A stretch of DNA of 64,000 nt from Laguncularia racemosa (Eukaryota > Streptophyta > Magnoliopsida > Myrtales > Combretaceae), in NCBI GenBank assembly GCA_037954665.1, contig JBBMOL010000016.1, positions 6,882,001-6,946,000 on the forward strand. Direction: 5' to 3'. Within the stretch, counting starts at the first letter, position 1, and each line of letters opens with the position of its first letter. Position numbers and translations under genes: made by a program. Of the stretch, positions 1 to 9,850 are shown piece by piece. The notes below the pieces were generated by a model, which was not told where the DNA came from, ran no database searches, and saw nothing but the letters and a program-made list of their open reading frames with translations.

Positions 1-2
1 CA

Positions 3-434
3 GGAGCTAACCCATATTCATTGGTATATGGTGCTGAAGCAGTGCTACCAGTTGAAGTTGAGATACCATCATTCAGAATCTTATCAGAAACTCAGTTAAC
101 CGAATTAGACTGGGTAAAGAAGAGGCTTGATCAGCTGAATCTGATTGATGAAAGAAGACTTACCGCATTATGTCATGGCCAATGTTACCAACAAAGAATG
201 GCCCGAGCATTTAACAAGAAGATGAGACCTTGGTACTTTAAAGAAGGGGATCTGGTGTTAAGGAAGGTTCTCCCGAACGCGCAGGACTCCAGAGGAAAAT
301 TCACCCCAAACTATGAGGGTCTATATGTGGTAAAAAAGGTTCTGTCAGGAGGTGCTCTGATATTGACTCAAATGGATGGTCCAGAATTGAGAGACCCCAT
401 TAACACAGATGCTGTAAAGATGTACTATCCTTAG
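3..434 (+). pseudogene. Integrase C-terminus of a Tat-type Ty3/gypsy retrotransposon (cut by window edge)
   Basis: The frame is open from the window edge to a TAG at 432-434 and encodes the last ~143 residues of a gypsy polyprotein. It runs from the end of the integrase core (ANPYSLVYGAEAVLPVEV) through a conserved linker (LNLIDERRLTALCHGQ) to the C-terminal DNA-binding fold (GDLVLRKVLP ... NYEGLYVVKKV) and ends in VKMYYP, as in Tat-lineage elements. Integrase inserts the cDNA copy into host DNA. No frameshift is seen here, so this end is less decayed than the other gypsy copies in the window. The following 3' UTR, polypurine tract and LTR are in the matching order. The rest of pol lies outside the window, so whether the whole polyprotein is open is unknown; pseudogene is the cautious label. 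Confidence 0.9.
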
Positions 435-928
435 GCAAGGGAATAGAAATTTTGCCAATGTTTATGAAAGCCAATGTTCGATACAAATTTCGTTGAGTCG
501 AGTTTTTATTTTTTTACAAGCAAAGTTAATATCCCTGAATGGTCAATAATCCAAATCAATTCGCACCATAACAAATATCCTTAAACACATTACCCACCAT
601 TTCACCAATGAAAAATAAAACTAAAATGATAATGAATCTTAATATGGTTTGTGATATAATCCTATCTATTTTTGAGCATTAAAACTGAGCGCGTTATTAT
701 GATAACATTACCGTCAAAAGAGCGTTGTGTATAAAGAAAGGGAGCATATCAAAATTGTCGACCCTGTGTCGAGATAAGAAGAAATGAAGCAGAAGCACAC
801 CAGCCCGAAGGTTCGGTTGTTTGGTTGCTATCCACGATAAACTGGCAAGCATATTAAAATAAATAACTATCATCATATCATCACATCATTTAGTTCAGGC
901 TGTAGAAAGTATATTCAGAAGCATAAGA
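435..928 (+). other. 3' untranslated part of the Tat element
   Basis: No coding potential on either strand. It lies between the polyprotein stop and the minisatellite and is read as the long 3' UTR of the same element. Confidence 0.6.
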
Positions 929-2262
929 TGAGTCAGCCCATAGTGGGGCACTTGTCTGAACATGCCCTTTGATAGGGTGGTCAGCCCAAAAAGGGGCACT
1001 TCCCTAGATCTCTCAAGGTTAGCCCACATGGGGTACCTTTTGAGCCATCATTTTCATCATAGGGTAGTTAGCCCAAAAAGGGGCACTTCCCTAGATCTCT
1101 TCCAAGGTCGGTCTATAAAGATGCCTTCCTAGATATCATTTTTATATTAGGTTAGTCAGCCCATAGGGGGCACTTTCCTAAAAACTTTGTCCTCATGGTC
1201 AGCCCATAGGGGGCACTTTCCTAAAAACTTTGTCCTCATGGTCAGCCCATAGGGGGCACTTTTTGAGGCAAATTCAACTCCAGGTTAGTTGGCCCATAGG
1301 GGGCACTTTCCTAAACTTTGTTCTCATGGTCAGCTCATAGGGGGCACTTTTTGAGACAATTCAATCCTAGGTTAGTCAGCCCATAGGGGGCACTTTCCTA
1401 AAAACTTTGTTCTCATGGTCAGCCTATAGGGGGCACTTTTTGAGAAAATTCAATTCCAGGTTAGTTAGCCCATATGGGGCACTTTCCTAAAAACCTTGTT
1501 CTCATGGTCAGCCCATAGGGGGCACTTTTTGAGACGAGTCTAATCCAGGTTAGTCAGCCCATAGGGGGCACTTTCCTAAAACTTTGTCCTCATGGTCAGC
1601 CCATAGGGGGCACTTTTTGAGGCAAAATTCAACTCCAGGTTAGTCAGCCCATAGGGGGCACTTTCCTAAAACTTTGCTCTCATGGTTAGCCCATAGGGGG
1701 CACTTTTTAAGAAAATTCAATTCCAGGTTAGTCAGCCCATATGGGGCACTTTCCTAAAACCTTGTTCTCATGGTCAGCCCATAGGGGGCACTTTGTGAGA
1801 CAATTCAACTCCAGGTTAGTCAGCCCATAGGGGGCACTTTCCTAAAAATCTGTTCTCATGGTTAGCCCATAGGGGGCACTTTTTGAGACAATCCCATCAA
1901 AGGTTAGTTAGCCCATAGGGGGCACTTTCCTAAAAATCTACCTCAATGTTAGCTCATAGGGGGCACTTTCTGAGGCATTCCACTCAAGGTTAGTCAGCCC
2001 ATGAGGGGCACTTTCCTAAACTCTCCCGATTAGTCAGCTCTCGGGGCACTTTTCGGAAATATTCCTCCAAACAGTTGCTAGTCTAACAAGACGCTTCTGT
2101 TGACAGGTAGCCAGCTCATAAGGGCGCTTCCTGAGTAAATTTTCTTTCCAAGGTTGCAAGTCTGATAAGACGCTTCCTATCATCATTTCTCATACATTCC
2201 TACACAATGATGGAGACATGCCCCATCGCCAATTAGTCAGCCCATAAAGCACTTTTTGGGAA
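929..2262 (+). repeat. Minisatellite in retrotransposon 3' UTR
   Basis: More than twenty copies of a ~44-bp unit built on the core AGCCCATAGGGGGCACTTT. From about 1146 to 2010 the units alternate between two types, one ending TTTCCTAAAACTTTGTTCTC and one ending TTTTTGAGACAATTCAA, so the real period is an ~88-bp dimer. Copies at both edges (929-1145 and 2010-2262) are more degenerate. Tandem repeats in the 3' UTR are known for Tat/Ogre-type elements and are a proposed source of satellites. Confidence 0.93.
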
Positions 2263-2409
2263 TGAACATTACCTTGAATTGTTAGGAACATCTTCAATCG
2301 TAGGATTATTAGCTCTTGGAGCATTCTCCTACCAAAAACCTATTTAAGAGGCCAAAAATGGCGTCTTTTCTTTCTTATCTTTGTAGTCAAGTTTTTCAAA
2401 CTTTACCAC

Positions 2410-2422
2410 AAAGAGGGGCAGC
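2410..2422 (+). other. Polypurine tract (plus-strand primer)
   Basis: The purine-rich AAAGAGGGGCAGC directly abuts the LTR start TGTAAACACCCC. Its position and composition fit the second-strand priming site of an LTR retrotransposon. Confidence 0.85.
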
Positions 2423-2703
2423 TGTAAACACCCCATTTTTGCCCTAGGAGTCAATAATACTAAAAAAATAATCAATTTTTAATTTTTCCCAATTTTCCTC
2501 TAATTTAGCATAAATAGTAAAAATATTCAAAAAATAAAAATAAATAGGAAAAACACATCAATTTTGAAAAATGATTTCAGAAATAGTAATAATAAGGGAT
2601 AAATAATTTTTACAAATTTTAGAAATTTCAAAAAAATCCAAAAAAATGGAAACACCGCATTGCATATATGCAATTTGCGATACAAAGAAAATCGGGAAAA
2701 TGG

Positions 2704-2775
2704 GCCAGCTCAGCTGGCTCGTGCGTGCATGTTGGGATCGTGTGAAGGCTGAAGGTCACGAGTTCGAATCCCCCC
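2704..2775 (+). other. tRNA-like stretch with A-box and B-box inside LTR U3
   Basis: CAGCTCAGCTGG at 2706-2717 resembles a pol III A-box, and GAGTTCGAATCC at 2760-2771 is close to the B-box consensus GGTTCGAATCC. Box spacing (~55 nt) is slightly longer than in most tRNA genes. There is no paired acceptor stem that I can draw, so it is not called a tRNA gene. The same module recurs in the two other LTRs of this type in the window. Confidence 0.6.
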
Positions 2776-2837
2776 GCGTGTGCTCTGCAAAAAAATTTCC
2801 TTCTTTTCCCTGGAGCTGCCACGTAGCAGCATGTGAT

Positions 2838-2868
2838 TGGCCGAGAGGAAACACGTGCCTCGCACGTG
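2838..2868 (+). promoter_or_regulatory. CCAAT plus paired G-box block in LTR U3
   Basis: An ATTGG (inverted CCAAT) is followed by two G-boxes, CACGTG at 2852-2857 and 2863-2868, which with the spacer form a near-palindrome. The related LTR on the minus strand has the same order, with CATGTG and CACATG around 50779-50795. These are typical bZIP/bHLH and NF-Y target motifs; actual binding is inference. Confidence 0.5.
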
Positions 2869-3114
2869 GTCGTCTTCTTCCTCGAGCCCAGCCGGAGAAA
2901 AAATCCGGCAGAAGTCCGATAAGGTTGAAATTGCTGGATTTCTTCGAATCTTTTTGGATTTCAATAAATCTAAAACCGAATTATCCAGATAAATCACAAG
3001 ATTACAACAAATCGGCATCAAATAGGTTGAATAGAATCAAATCTAAAAAACGGAAAAATATGGGTTTATCCAAATCGGCCGATTCAAGCTTATCCAAGAG
3101 GGTTTCCGGACGCC

Positions 3115-3122
3115 TATAAATA
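3115..3122 (+). promoter_or_regulatory. LTR TATA box
   Basis: TATAAATA sits in CGCCTATAAATAGAGG, about 690 bp into the LTR. The minus-strand relative has TATAAATA about 655 bp into its LTR, so the position is conserved. Transcription would start ~30 bp downstream. Confidence 0.65.
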
Positions 3123-4489
3123 GAGGAGGAGGTGAGGAAGCCAAAGCACGAATCACAATTGAGAGAAAGTGAGGAAAGAGTGCAAATCGGAGAGTATCGG
3201 AGGAGACCCAAAACCGCGAAGCACCGGCCGGAGTTGAACTACCACCAGGAGGCGATCTAGGAGCAAACCACCGCCACCATTGGATTCAACAACCTCGAGA
3301 AACTAGGATTCGACACCTCACCCGCTGCAAAAGGCCACTGGAACGCCGTGAACGAGCCTTCCCCGCCGCCGTGTCCGATCGACCCGACCCGTGCACCAAC
3401 TCGGATCCAGGTAAGTCGGATTTTCCGGATTTTTTTATTTAATTAATTTTGTTTATTTATTTATTCTGAATTAATTAATTAATTTATTACTTGTTATGTA
3501 GTTATTTATTTATTTGTTTATGTTTTATTTTTAATAAATAGGAAAATGTAGAAATTAGATTTTTCTAGAATTTAATAATGTAGAAAAATAATAAAAATAA
3601 TAATAAATAATAAATAATAAAATAATAAAATATAGAAAAATAATAAAAACATTAGGAAAATAATAATAAAATTTTAGATGTCAAAATAGAATAGATAATA
3701 AACCAAAAATTCCCAAAAATTACAAAAATTCCCAAAAAATCACGAAAATCAACAAAAATTCCCAAAAATCACAAAAATCCCCAAAATTCTCAAAAATAAC
3801 AAAAAAATCATAAAATCATTAAAATCATTAAAAAATTCAAAAATTATAAAAGAATCATAAAAAATGAGTTTTAGCACTTAGAAAAATCATTTTCTTCAAA
3901 TAAATCCAAAATTGATGTTTTTCCCTAAAAATCATTTTCAAAATCAGATTAAAGCTTAGGCTTAGAATTTTTTAAATCCCAAAAATGGTAAGAACATAAA
4001 GCAAAAGAGATTTCAAAATTAAAATTCACAAACAAACTTAAAGTTTTCAGAAAAGCGAACTACGGCTTTTTTGATCCTGAGTAGCAAGTACGTAGGCACC
4101 CATCCGGGTCAACCCATAAAATTAATGAAAAATCCTTTTCTTAAAATAATTCAAAAACATAATAAAAAGTAACAGAAACACAATAAAAACACATTTCTAA
4201 ATAGGAATAATTCTAGGAGATTAGGTGGTAACCGTAAAGGTTTTAATAGGTTAGCCTCCGGACTTAGAAACTCTGGTTTTCCCTTTTCCTCTTTTCACAA
4301 AAACGAGAAGAGGAAATCACGACGACTAGTGGTCCAAATTAAGACTAATCCGCTCCTTTAGTCTTAATTCAATTTTTCCCAACAATAGTTGGGTGGCGAC
4401 TCCAAAATCAAACGAAATTCCTAACTCAAGTCGATGATCTACATTAGATGAGCATAGGGTCTAGTCTAGATCGGATTAGGAATGGGAAT

Positions 4490-5198
4490 TCAAAAATTAG
4501 ACTCGACATATAGGCATTCGAAATCGAGCTGGATAAGCTCGGATTTCCACCAATCGAGGCAAATCGGATCGACGGTTAAATGAACCAACTCTGATTCGTG
4601 TAAATCCTTCGATTTGTTGAGATTTGATTCCAATTGGATGATGTTTATTTCAATTCTATTGAAGATCTGTTGGATTTGTGCAAAAAATCGAATTGAAACG
4701 GCCGAAATTCGAATTTTTCCCCTCGCCAGCGATCTCGGACCGAGGTTGAAGACGATCACGCGCCCGGCGAGTGCGTTCCCTCCAACCAATCAGATGCTGC
4801 CACATGTCCTGGGTAAATGAAAAAATCACAAAACGCGGAAACTGCTTCCCCCGCGTTTCGAACCCGCGACCTCGCACCCGTACGCACCCACTTAGCCACG
4901 GCTCGGACCAGCTGAGCTAGCCCATTTTCCTGATTTTGTTTATTTCGCAAATTGCATATATGCAATACGATTTTTTTATTTTTTTGTATTTTTTGAAATT
5001 TCAAAAATTTGTAAAAATTATTTATTCCTTATTATTGCCATTTCTAAAATCATCTTTCAAAATTGATGTGTTTTCCTATTTATTTTTATTTTTTGAATAT
5101 TTTTATTATTTTTGCTAAATTAGAGAAAAATTGGAAAAAATGAAAATTGATTATTATTAATTATTATTTATTCCTAGGGCAAAAATGGGGTGTTTACA
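4490..5198 (-). mobile_element. Inverted 5' part (U3) of a related Tat LTR
   Basis: Read on the minus strand from 5198, the sequence starts TGTAAACACCCCATTTTTGCC and follows the first ~460 bp of the LTR at 2423 closely, including the AT-rich head, the tRNA-like module and the GATTGG / GATCGTCTTCAACCTC block. Similarity then weakens, but a CCTATATGTCGAG around 4500-4513 matches the place of the TATA box. It is a diverged relative, not a recent copy. Together with the LTR at 2423 it makes a head-to-head inverted repeat. Nothing recognisable of its internal region is present. Confidence 0.8.
4855..4919 (-). other. tRNA-like stretch with A-box and B-box (second copy)
   Basis: On the minus strand, TAGCTCAGCTGG (4919-4908) is an excellent A-box match and GGGTTCGAAAC (4865-4855) an excellent B-box match, about 54 nt apart. 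This is the best of the three copies. The intervening and flanking bases differ from the copy at 2704-2775 while the two boxes are retained. Confidence 0.62.
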
Positions 5199-5935
5199 CT
5201 GTGTAACTTTGATTTATAGAGCATGCCTCTAAGATCTTTATGACCATAGATGTGTGCTAAGAGATTCATTATTGGATAACTTAAACTTTGATGAAATTAT
5301 AAAGATCTTCAACCTAATGTCAAATGAGGAGTAAAATGAACAAAAATATCCTTAGGCTTCATGTAGTTTATGGATTATTACATGTGATGTTTTACATATG
5401 ATTGTTCATGCATTCATAAATTTGCGATAACTTGTTTGCTATTGCATGAAAAGTCAATTCGAGATGGGATCTCACTAAGTTGTATATAGCATACACTCCA
5501 ATAGTTTTTCTTGCAAGTCAATACAAAAGTTGAGAATGAGTTAGAATCAAAGTGATAAGTGCTTTAAATTGAAGGCTTAAAGGATAAATGCATAATTAGA
5601 AAGTAACTAAAAGCTTAGGAAAAGAGAGAGAAAAAATTTATAAACCTATTTGTTTTAAAACTTTAGAACTGATATTCTTAAATGTTGTGACCACCCGATT
5701 TTGTTATTTGGTAAGAGATATTGATTCTATGTAGTTTTGATAGATTGCGGAATATCAGATTTCATAAAGCATTTTCTTTATTATCAATTACATGTATTGC
5801 TAATAAATGTAATAAAAGATTGTGTAAATAAAGTCTTGCAAACTTTGACTTATAAAGCGGTTTTCATATTATGGATGCATATGTGATATGGTAACTTTTA
5901 GTCATTTCTACTAGGCCCCTTTTAAGGTTTTTATA
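5199..5935 (-). repeat. Decayed LTR-like repeat, copy 1
   Basis: About 700 bp align collinearly with 19286-20036, with shared blocks such as ACTTATAAAGCGGTTTTCATATTA, TGGATCTCACTAAG-like and CAATTACATGTATTGCTAATAAATGTAA. Read on the minus strand the right edge is TATAAAAACCTT, against TGTAACGACCTT in copy 2, which looks like an LTR start. The left edge is cut by the inverted Tat LTR at 5198. Confidence 0.6.
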
Positions 5936-6059
5936 TAATATCCTTCCTAATGGATAATGAATGTAAGGCTCAATTAGGAAATATATTACTAGTAAGAGAT
6001 CAAGAAGAACACGACATTCAAGTTTGAAATTCCGAGCTAAATGGTGAAGCATCGTTAAG

Positions 6060-7350
6060 GTTAACCTATATGGATTTAAAAGTGGATAAGGATAGGGAAA
6101 ATAGAAATAAAGGTTGGCAGTGAATATGGAAGAATCCTACACTTTATAAAAACTAATTCTTGGTGTGGAGGATTATGTATGATGGCTTGCCAATGAAGAT
6201 AAATTTGTAATAAAGAAGAATGAATATGGAAACCATTTGTCCTTTGGTGGGAAGGAAGAAGAGATGATTAAGCACCTATTTTTGAAGTTTAAAGTAATAC
6301 AATGGTTTTGGTATAGTACTAATGATTTGCAAAACTTTAAAAAGCCATTTACACAAGAGTTTAGGAATTAGTTGAAATTCAATTCGTGCATAAAGGGGAA
6401 GAAATTAAATTGTTTGGAAAAGTGATAGGCAAATACCTTCCTCTTCATGTTGTAGGGCATATGAAATGAGAGGAATGTGATGATTTTTAGGCCAAATGAA
6501 AATAACTAGGGAATGACCAATTAGGTCAAAATAAGGGTTGCAAACTAGTGAAACATATATTGTAGAAGAAGAAGAATACAAAGCATTTATCCATTCCCCA
6601 ATTTGTGGAGGTCACCTTTGCGTAGTTGGTTTAAAACCAATTGTGATGAAGTGATGAGTAAATCGTTAAGGAAGGTCGGTGCAAGCAAAGTTTGTCATAA
6701 TGCATATGGACAAATAATGAGAGGCTTGTCAATGAACCTTATATTTGTATGACTCATGGAGGCTGGAGTGTGGAGCACCATAAAGATGCTCAAGCTTGCA
6801 AAATTAACTTATAATTGATAATTTTATTATAAAGATGGATTCTATTAATGTAATTCATTGAATCAACATTAATGCCATAGATTCTTCTTTCTTATGCTTC
6901 ATGTGTTTAGTGTCTGCAAGGATAGAATAAATAATTTTAAGAGCTGCAAAATTAAGTAGGCTACAAGAAATTGCTATAAGTTAGTAGATTATCTATCAAA
7001 ACATAGATTGGATTAATATAATAAACTTATTTTCTTCGAGGACTTATGTAAAGCTTGATTTAATTTTGTGTAAGAGGACCTGTAAGGCAATATTAAGGGG
7101 GCTAATGCCCTAGTTTTGGAGTTAGATTAATGTCTTGTAGCCTTATATATGTACTAATTTATGTCTAGTTTTGTTAATAGTAAACATAAGTAATAAATAT
7201 AAGAATACTAAAGATTCAAGCCATAGAATTTTTCAATTTTGATATAAGGTACTTATTATATTGAATAAGTGCGTTAGATCTAAAATTGGAGTTTTTAATG
7301 TATTGATACTTGCTATTTATTTAATGAATGTGTTTCACCGAAAAAAAAAA
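6060..7350 (+). pseudogene. L1-like LINE 3' remnant (zf-RVT and RNase H)
   Basis: With many frameshifts and stops, the + strand reads through pieces of a plant L1-type ORF2. These are the zinc-binding domain (WRIMYDGLPMKINL near 6160, then GGKEEEMIKHLFLKFKVIQWFW at 6250-6315) and an RNase H domain (WFKTNCDEVMSKSLRKVGAS near 6625-6690, then LADFLAKH-like residues near 6980). An A-run at 7341-7350 marks the 3' end. The reverse transcriptase part is missing. It is clearly dead and old. Confidence 0.7.
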
Positions 7351-7851
7351 TTCAACTCTTTTGATAAGAAAATAAGGAATTAGATAGAATCAATACTTTA
7401 TTAACCTTATTATATAGATATTTTTTATCGATCAATATAAAAGGAATGACGAATGAAGATTTGGAGCATAAAAACCAAACCGTATAGGTAGACACATCTC
7501 TTCTCGACTCACTATGTCTCATATATGGGATATTATCATTTCTCTTAAAAGAGCAGAACCCACCCAATCAACGAGTGCACTAGATTCAATAAAAGGGATA
7601 GCATAAGGCCTCATAACAGATGAAAACAAAAGGAGAAATAAAAATAACAAACACATAAAAAACCATTTATTCTAAATATTATCAACAAAATAATATTAGC
7701 TTAATTGCCACAATTTCAAACCAACTAGATTTATAAACGTAATCTTATAATGGTGGAAGCATAATGCTAATAGGTTAGATATGATGGGAATGGTAGAAAA
7801 CATTCATATTTGAGATCAATACTAATAAATATGCATATTGCGATCAATAGT
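7351..7851. other. Unassigned spacer
   Basis: AT-rich sequence between the LINE poly(A) and the next LTR. A 71-codon minus-strand frame is present, but I recognise nothing in it. Confidence 0.5.
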
Positions 7852-8099
7852 TGTGAAACCCTAGAATATTAAATAATTTCTGGTGTTAAAATTTATTAAG
7901 ACAAACATATAGCACTCAAATGTTTTCACTAAAGTTAAGACTTTCAAGAAATAACTATTATTCTTGTCTAGATTGTACAATGAGGTCATAAGGGTTAGAA
8001 GATTTTACTACTAAAGTTAGTCATCAAACTTTATGTAACAAGAGTTTTATTTAGTCAACCTAGAGTTCTTGTAAATATCTATATATAATATTTCTTCTT

Positions 8100-8660
8100 T
8101 TAAGATATGTGGACAAGTAGCTTAATCTGTAAGTTTCTAACTAACTTCTTAAATAAATAGTTTGCTTAAGGAGTTTCTCTAGCTAACTTCCTAAAAGTCA
8201 CCTCAAAAACTTAATCTATAAGCTTCATAGTTAACTTCTTAAGTAAGGTTACCTTACCTTAGTAGTTTCATAAGGAGGTTTTCTAAGTAAACCCTCATGG
8301 GAGTCACTTAATTGACTTATCAATAAAGATATCTAGGTCAAAAAGTTCCTTAGCTATCTTCCCAAGTAGGTTACCCTATAAACTTTATGAGAAAGTTCCA
8401 TAAATTTATTTTTGAAATAAGTTATCTTAGAAACTTAATCGAGAAGTATTCCAAACTAACTTCTTAAGTAAGGCACTACAAAAACTTGACTACGGGGTTT
8501 ACTAAGTTAACTTGAAGGAAGTCACTTTAATAAACTTGATGATAAAGTTTTTCAATTAACTTCTTAAGGAATTTATTGACTAAACTTCTCAAAAAAGACC
8601 ACTAACTAACTTCTTAATAAAACTACTTACTTCATAAATATTTTAACTTGCAAGATAAAT
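8100..8660 (+). repeat. Degenerate tandem repeat within the 5' LTR
   Basis: Roughly ten decayed units of ~50-65 bp built on ACTAACTTCTTAAGTAAG followed by AACTTAATCTATAAGTTTC-like sequence. The matching part of the 3' LTR (about 15250-15700) lacks the array, so it expanded in one copy or was lost from the other. Confidence 0.6.
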
Positions 8661-9049
8661 TAGCTATATAGTATATTCAAAGAAATTATATTTCATTTTT
8701 GTTAAACAAGTATCCAAAAATTTAATACTAACAAAAGTAATTAATTAGTATTATAGGATTTATTAAAGAGATAGTTATAGATTACTAAGAGAGATTTGAT
8801 GATAGAATTAAGGAGTACTAGATGTAACTCTTGAAATTTTTTAAATATATTTGATGTTGATTAGAGATTATACTTCCAAAACAAAAGCTTACATTTAGCA
8901 ATTGTGTTTAAGATAACAAGAGCCCAAATGAAATTATATAACTCATTTTTTGCTTTAAATGATACATATCGAATATTATGTTGCGAAAAGATGTTTCGAC
9001 ATGCTAAGTATGAAAGATCATATCTTAAGTCTAGATATTTAATAAGAAG

Positions 9050-9850
9050 AGACTTAAGTTGACTTGAGAAGACTTAAGTTTCCTTAAAAAGACTTGAGTT
9101 AACTTTAAAGAAATCAAGGTTGACTTGAGTTGTCTTGAGTAAAGACCCAAGTTGACTCAGATTTAGGAATTGATAATTAATATTTACAAGATATATATAT
9201 ATATATATATATAAAGATGGAAGGATGAACTTTGATTGAAACCTTTAGAATTTTCAAAGATACAAGTAAGAGATGTTTTACTATACATCCTACATACTAT
9301 AGTGCCGGTCTCTTTTATCTTATTTTATCTATCACTTTCAAGTTGTCTAAACCCTTACACTAACTTAAACATCACACAACTTAGAGTTGACTTGAGTCAA
9401 CCCAAGATAAAAGGGAGTTGACTTGAGTTTACTTGAATAATGATTCGAGTTGACTTGAGTTATCTTGCACAAAACTGAGCAAACTAAGATAATCCCAAAC
9501 TAATAAGAAAAATATTAATTAATTTTTTTAGAATTTAGGCATGTGATTTAAATGAGTCAAAGTTAAATTCCATAAAAAAAAATTACAACTTCCACTCTCA
9601 AACCTACCTAGCATTGACTCACTTCATTCCCTTTCCTTTTCAATTTCAACCAACTAATTCAATCATAAACCAAGCTATCCGATAATAACAAACTTCTTAC
9701 TGTAATTAATTCATCTTAGGAAGGAAAAATATAGAGAAGAAGACTTGATTAACTTGAGTCAATTTAAGGATAAGTGAAGTTGACTTGAGTTAACTCAAGA
9801 TCAAATTGAGTTGACTTGGTTAATCTCGACTTAATTAAGGATAGGAATTG
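9050..9850 (+). repeat. TTGACTTGAGT interspersed array (5' LTR copy)
   Basis: Many scattered copies of GTTGACTTGAGTTAACTTGA-like motifs, partly self-complementary (TTGACTTGAGTCAA), at 9050-9170, 9385-9470 and 9745-9830. The counterpart in the 3' LTR is at 16205-17050. Confidence 0.65.
9191..9213. repeat. (AT)n microsatellite
   Basis: Uninterrupted AT dinucleotide run of 23 bp inside the LTR. Confidence 0.95.

Larger units (their letters stand above)
2423..4490 (+). mobile_element. 3' LTR of the Tat-type gypsy element
   Basis: The LTR starts TGTAAACACCCCATTTTTGCC right after the polypurine tract. It holds an AT-rich head, a tRNA-like stretch, a CCAAT/G-box block, a TATA box (3115-3122) and a block near 4055-4105 with GAACTACG ... 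TTTGATCCTGAG ... ACGTAGGCA. It also has GGTGGCGACTCC near 4392. The last two blocks recur in the minus-strand LTR at 48905-51205 (ACGAATGGTTTGATCCTGG and AGTGGCGACTTC), where the second lies ~100 bp before the LTR end. By that comparison this LTR should end near 4480-4500, just where the inverted LTR fragment begins; the exact end is not resolved. Confidence 0.82.

Noticed and set aside
929..2262. CRISPR-like array
   Set aside because: Repeats and spacers are both repeated, the host is a plant and the array lies in a retrotransposon; it is a minisatellite.
2704..2775. Functional tRNA gene
   Set aside because: A and B boxes are present, but no acceptor stem or clear anticodon arm can be folded by eye.
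2646..3119. 157-codon frame in the Tat LTR
   Set aside because: It overlaps the tRNA-like and promoter blocks of U3, has no family signature and is not kept open in the other LTR copies.
4394..4403. TGGCGACTCC as primer binding site after the first Tat LTR
   Set aside because: The same word lies ~100 bp inside the minus-strand LTR (49011-49020), whose real primer site is at 48882-48901, so it is an internal LTR motif.
4490..5004. Overlapping minus-strand frames of 73-99 codons
   Set aside because: They lie in the inverted LTR U3; chance frames in GC-richer LTR sequence.
7352..7567. 71-codon minus-strand frame, possible organelle-derived gene piece
   Set aside because: No recognisable plastid or mitochondrial protein and no flanking organelle DNA.
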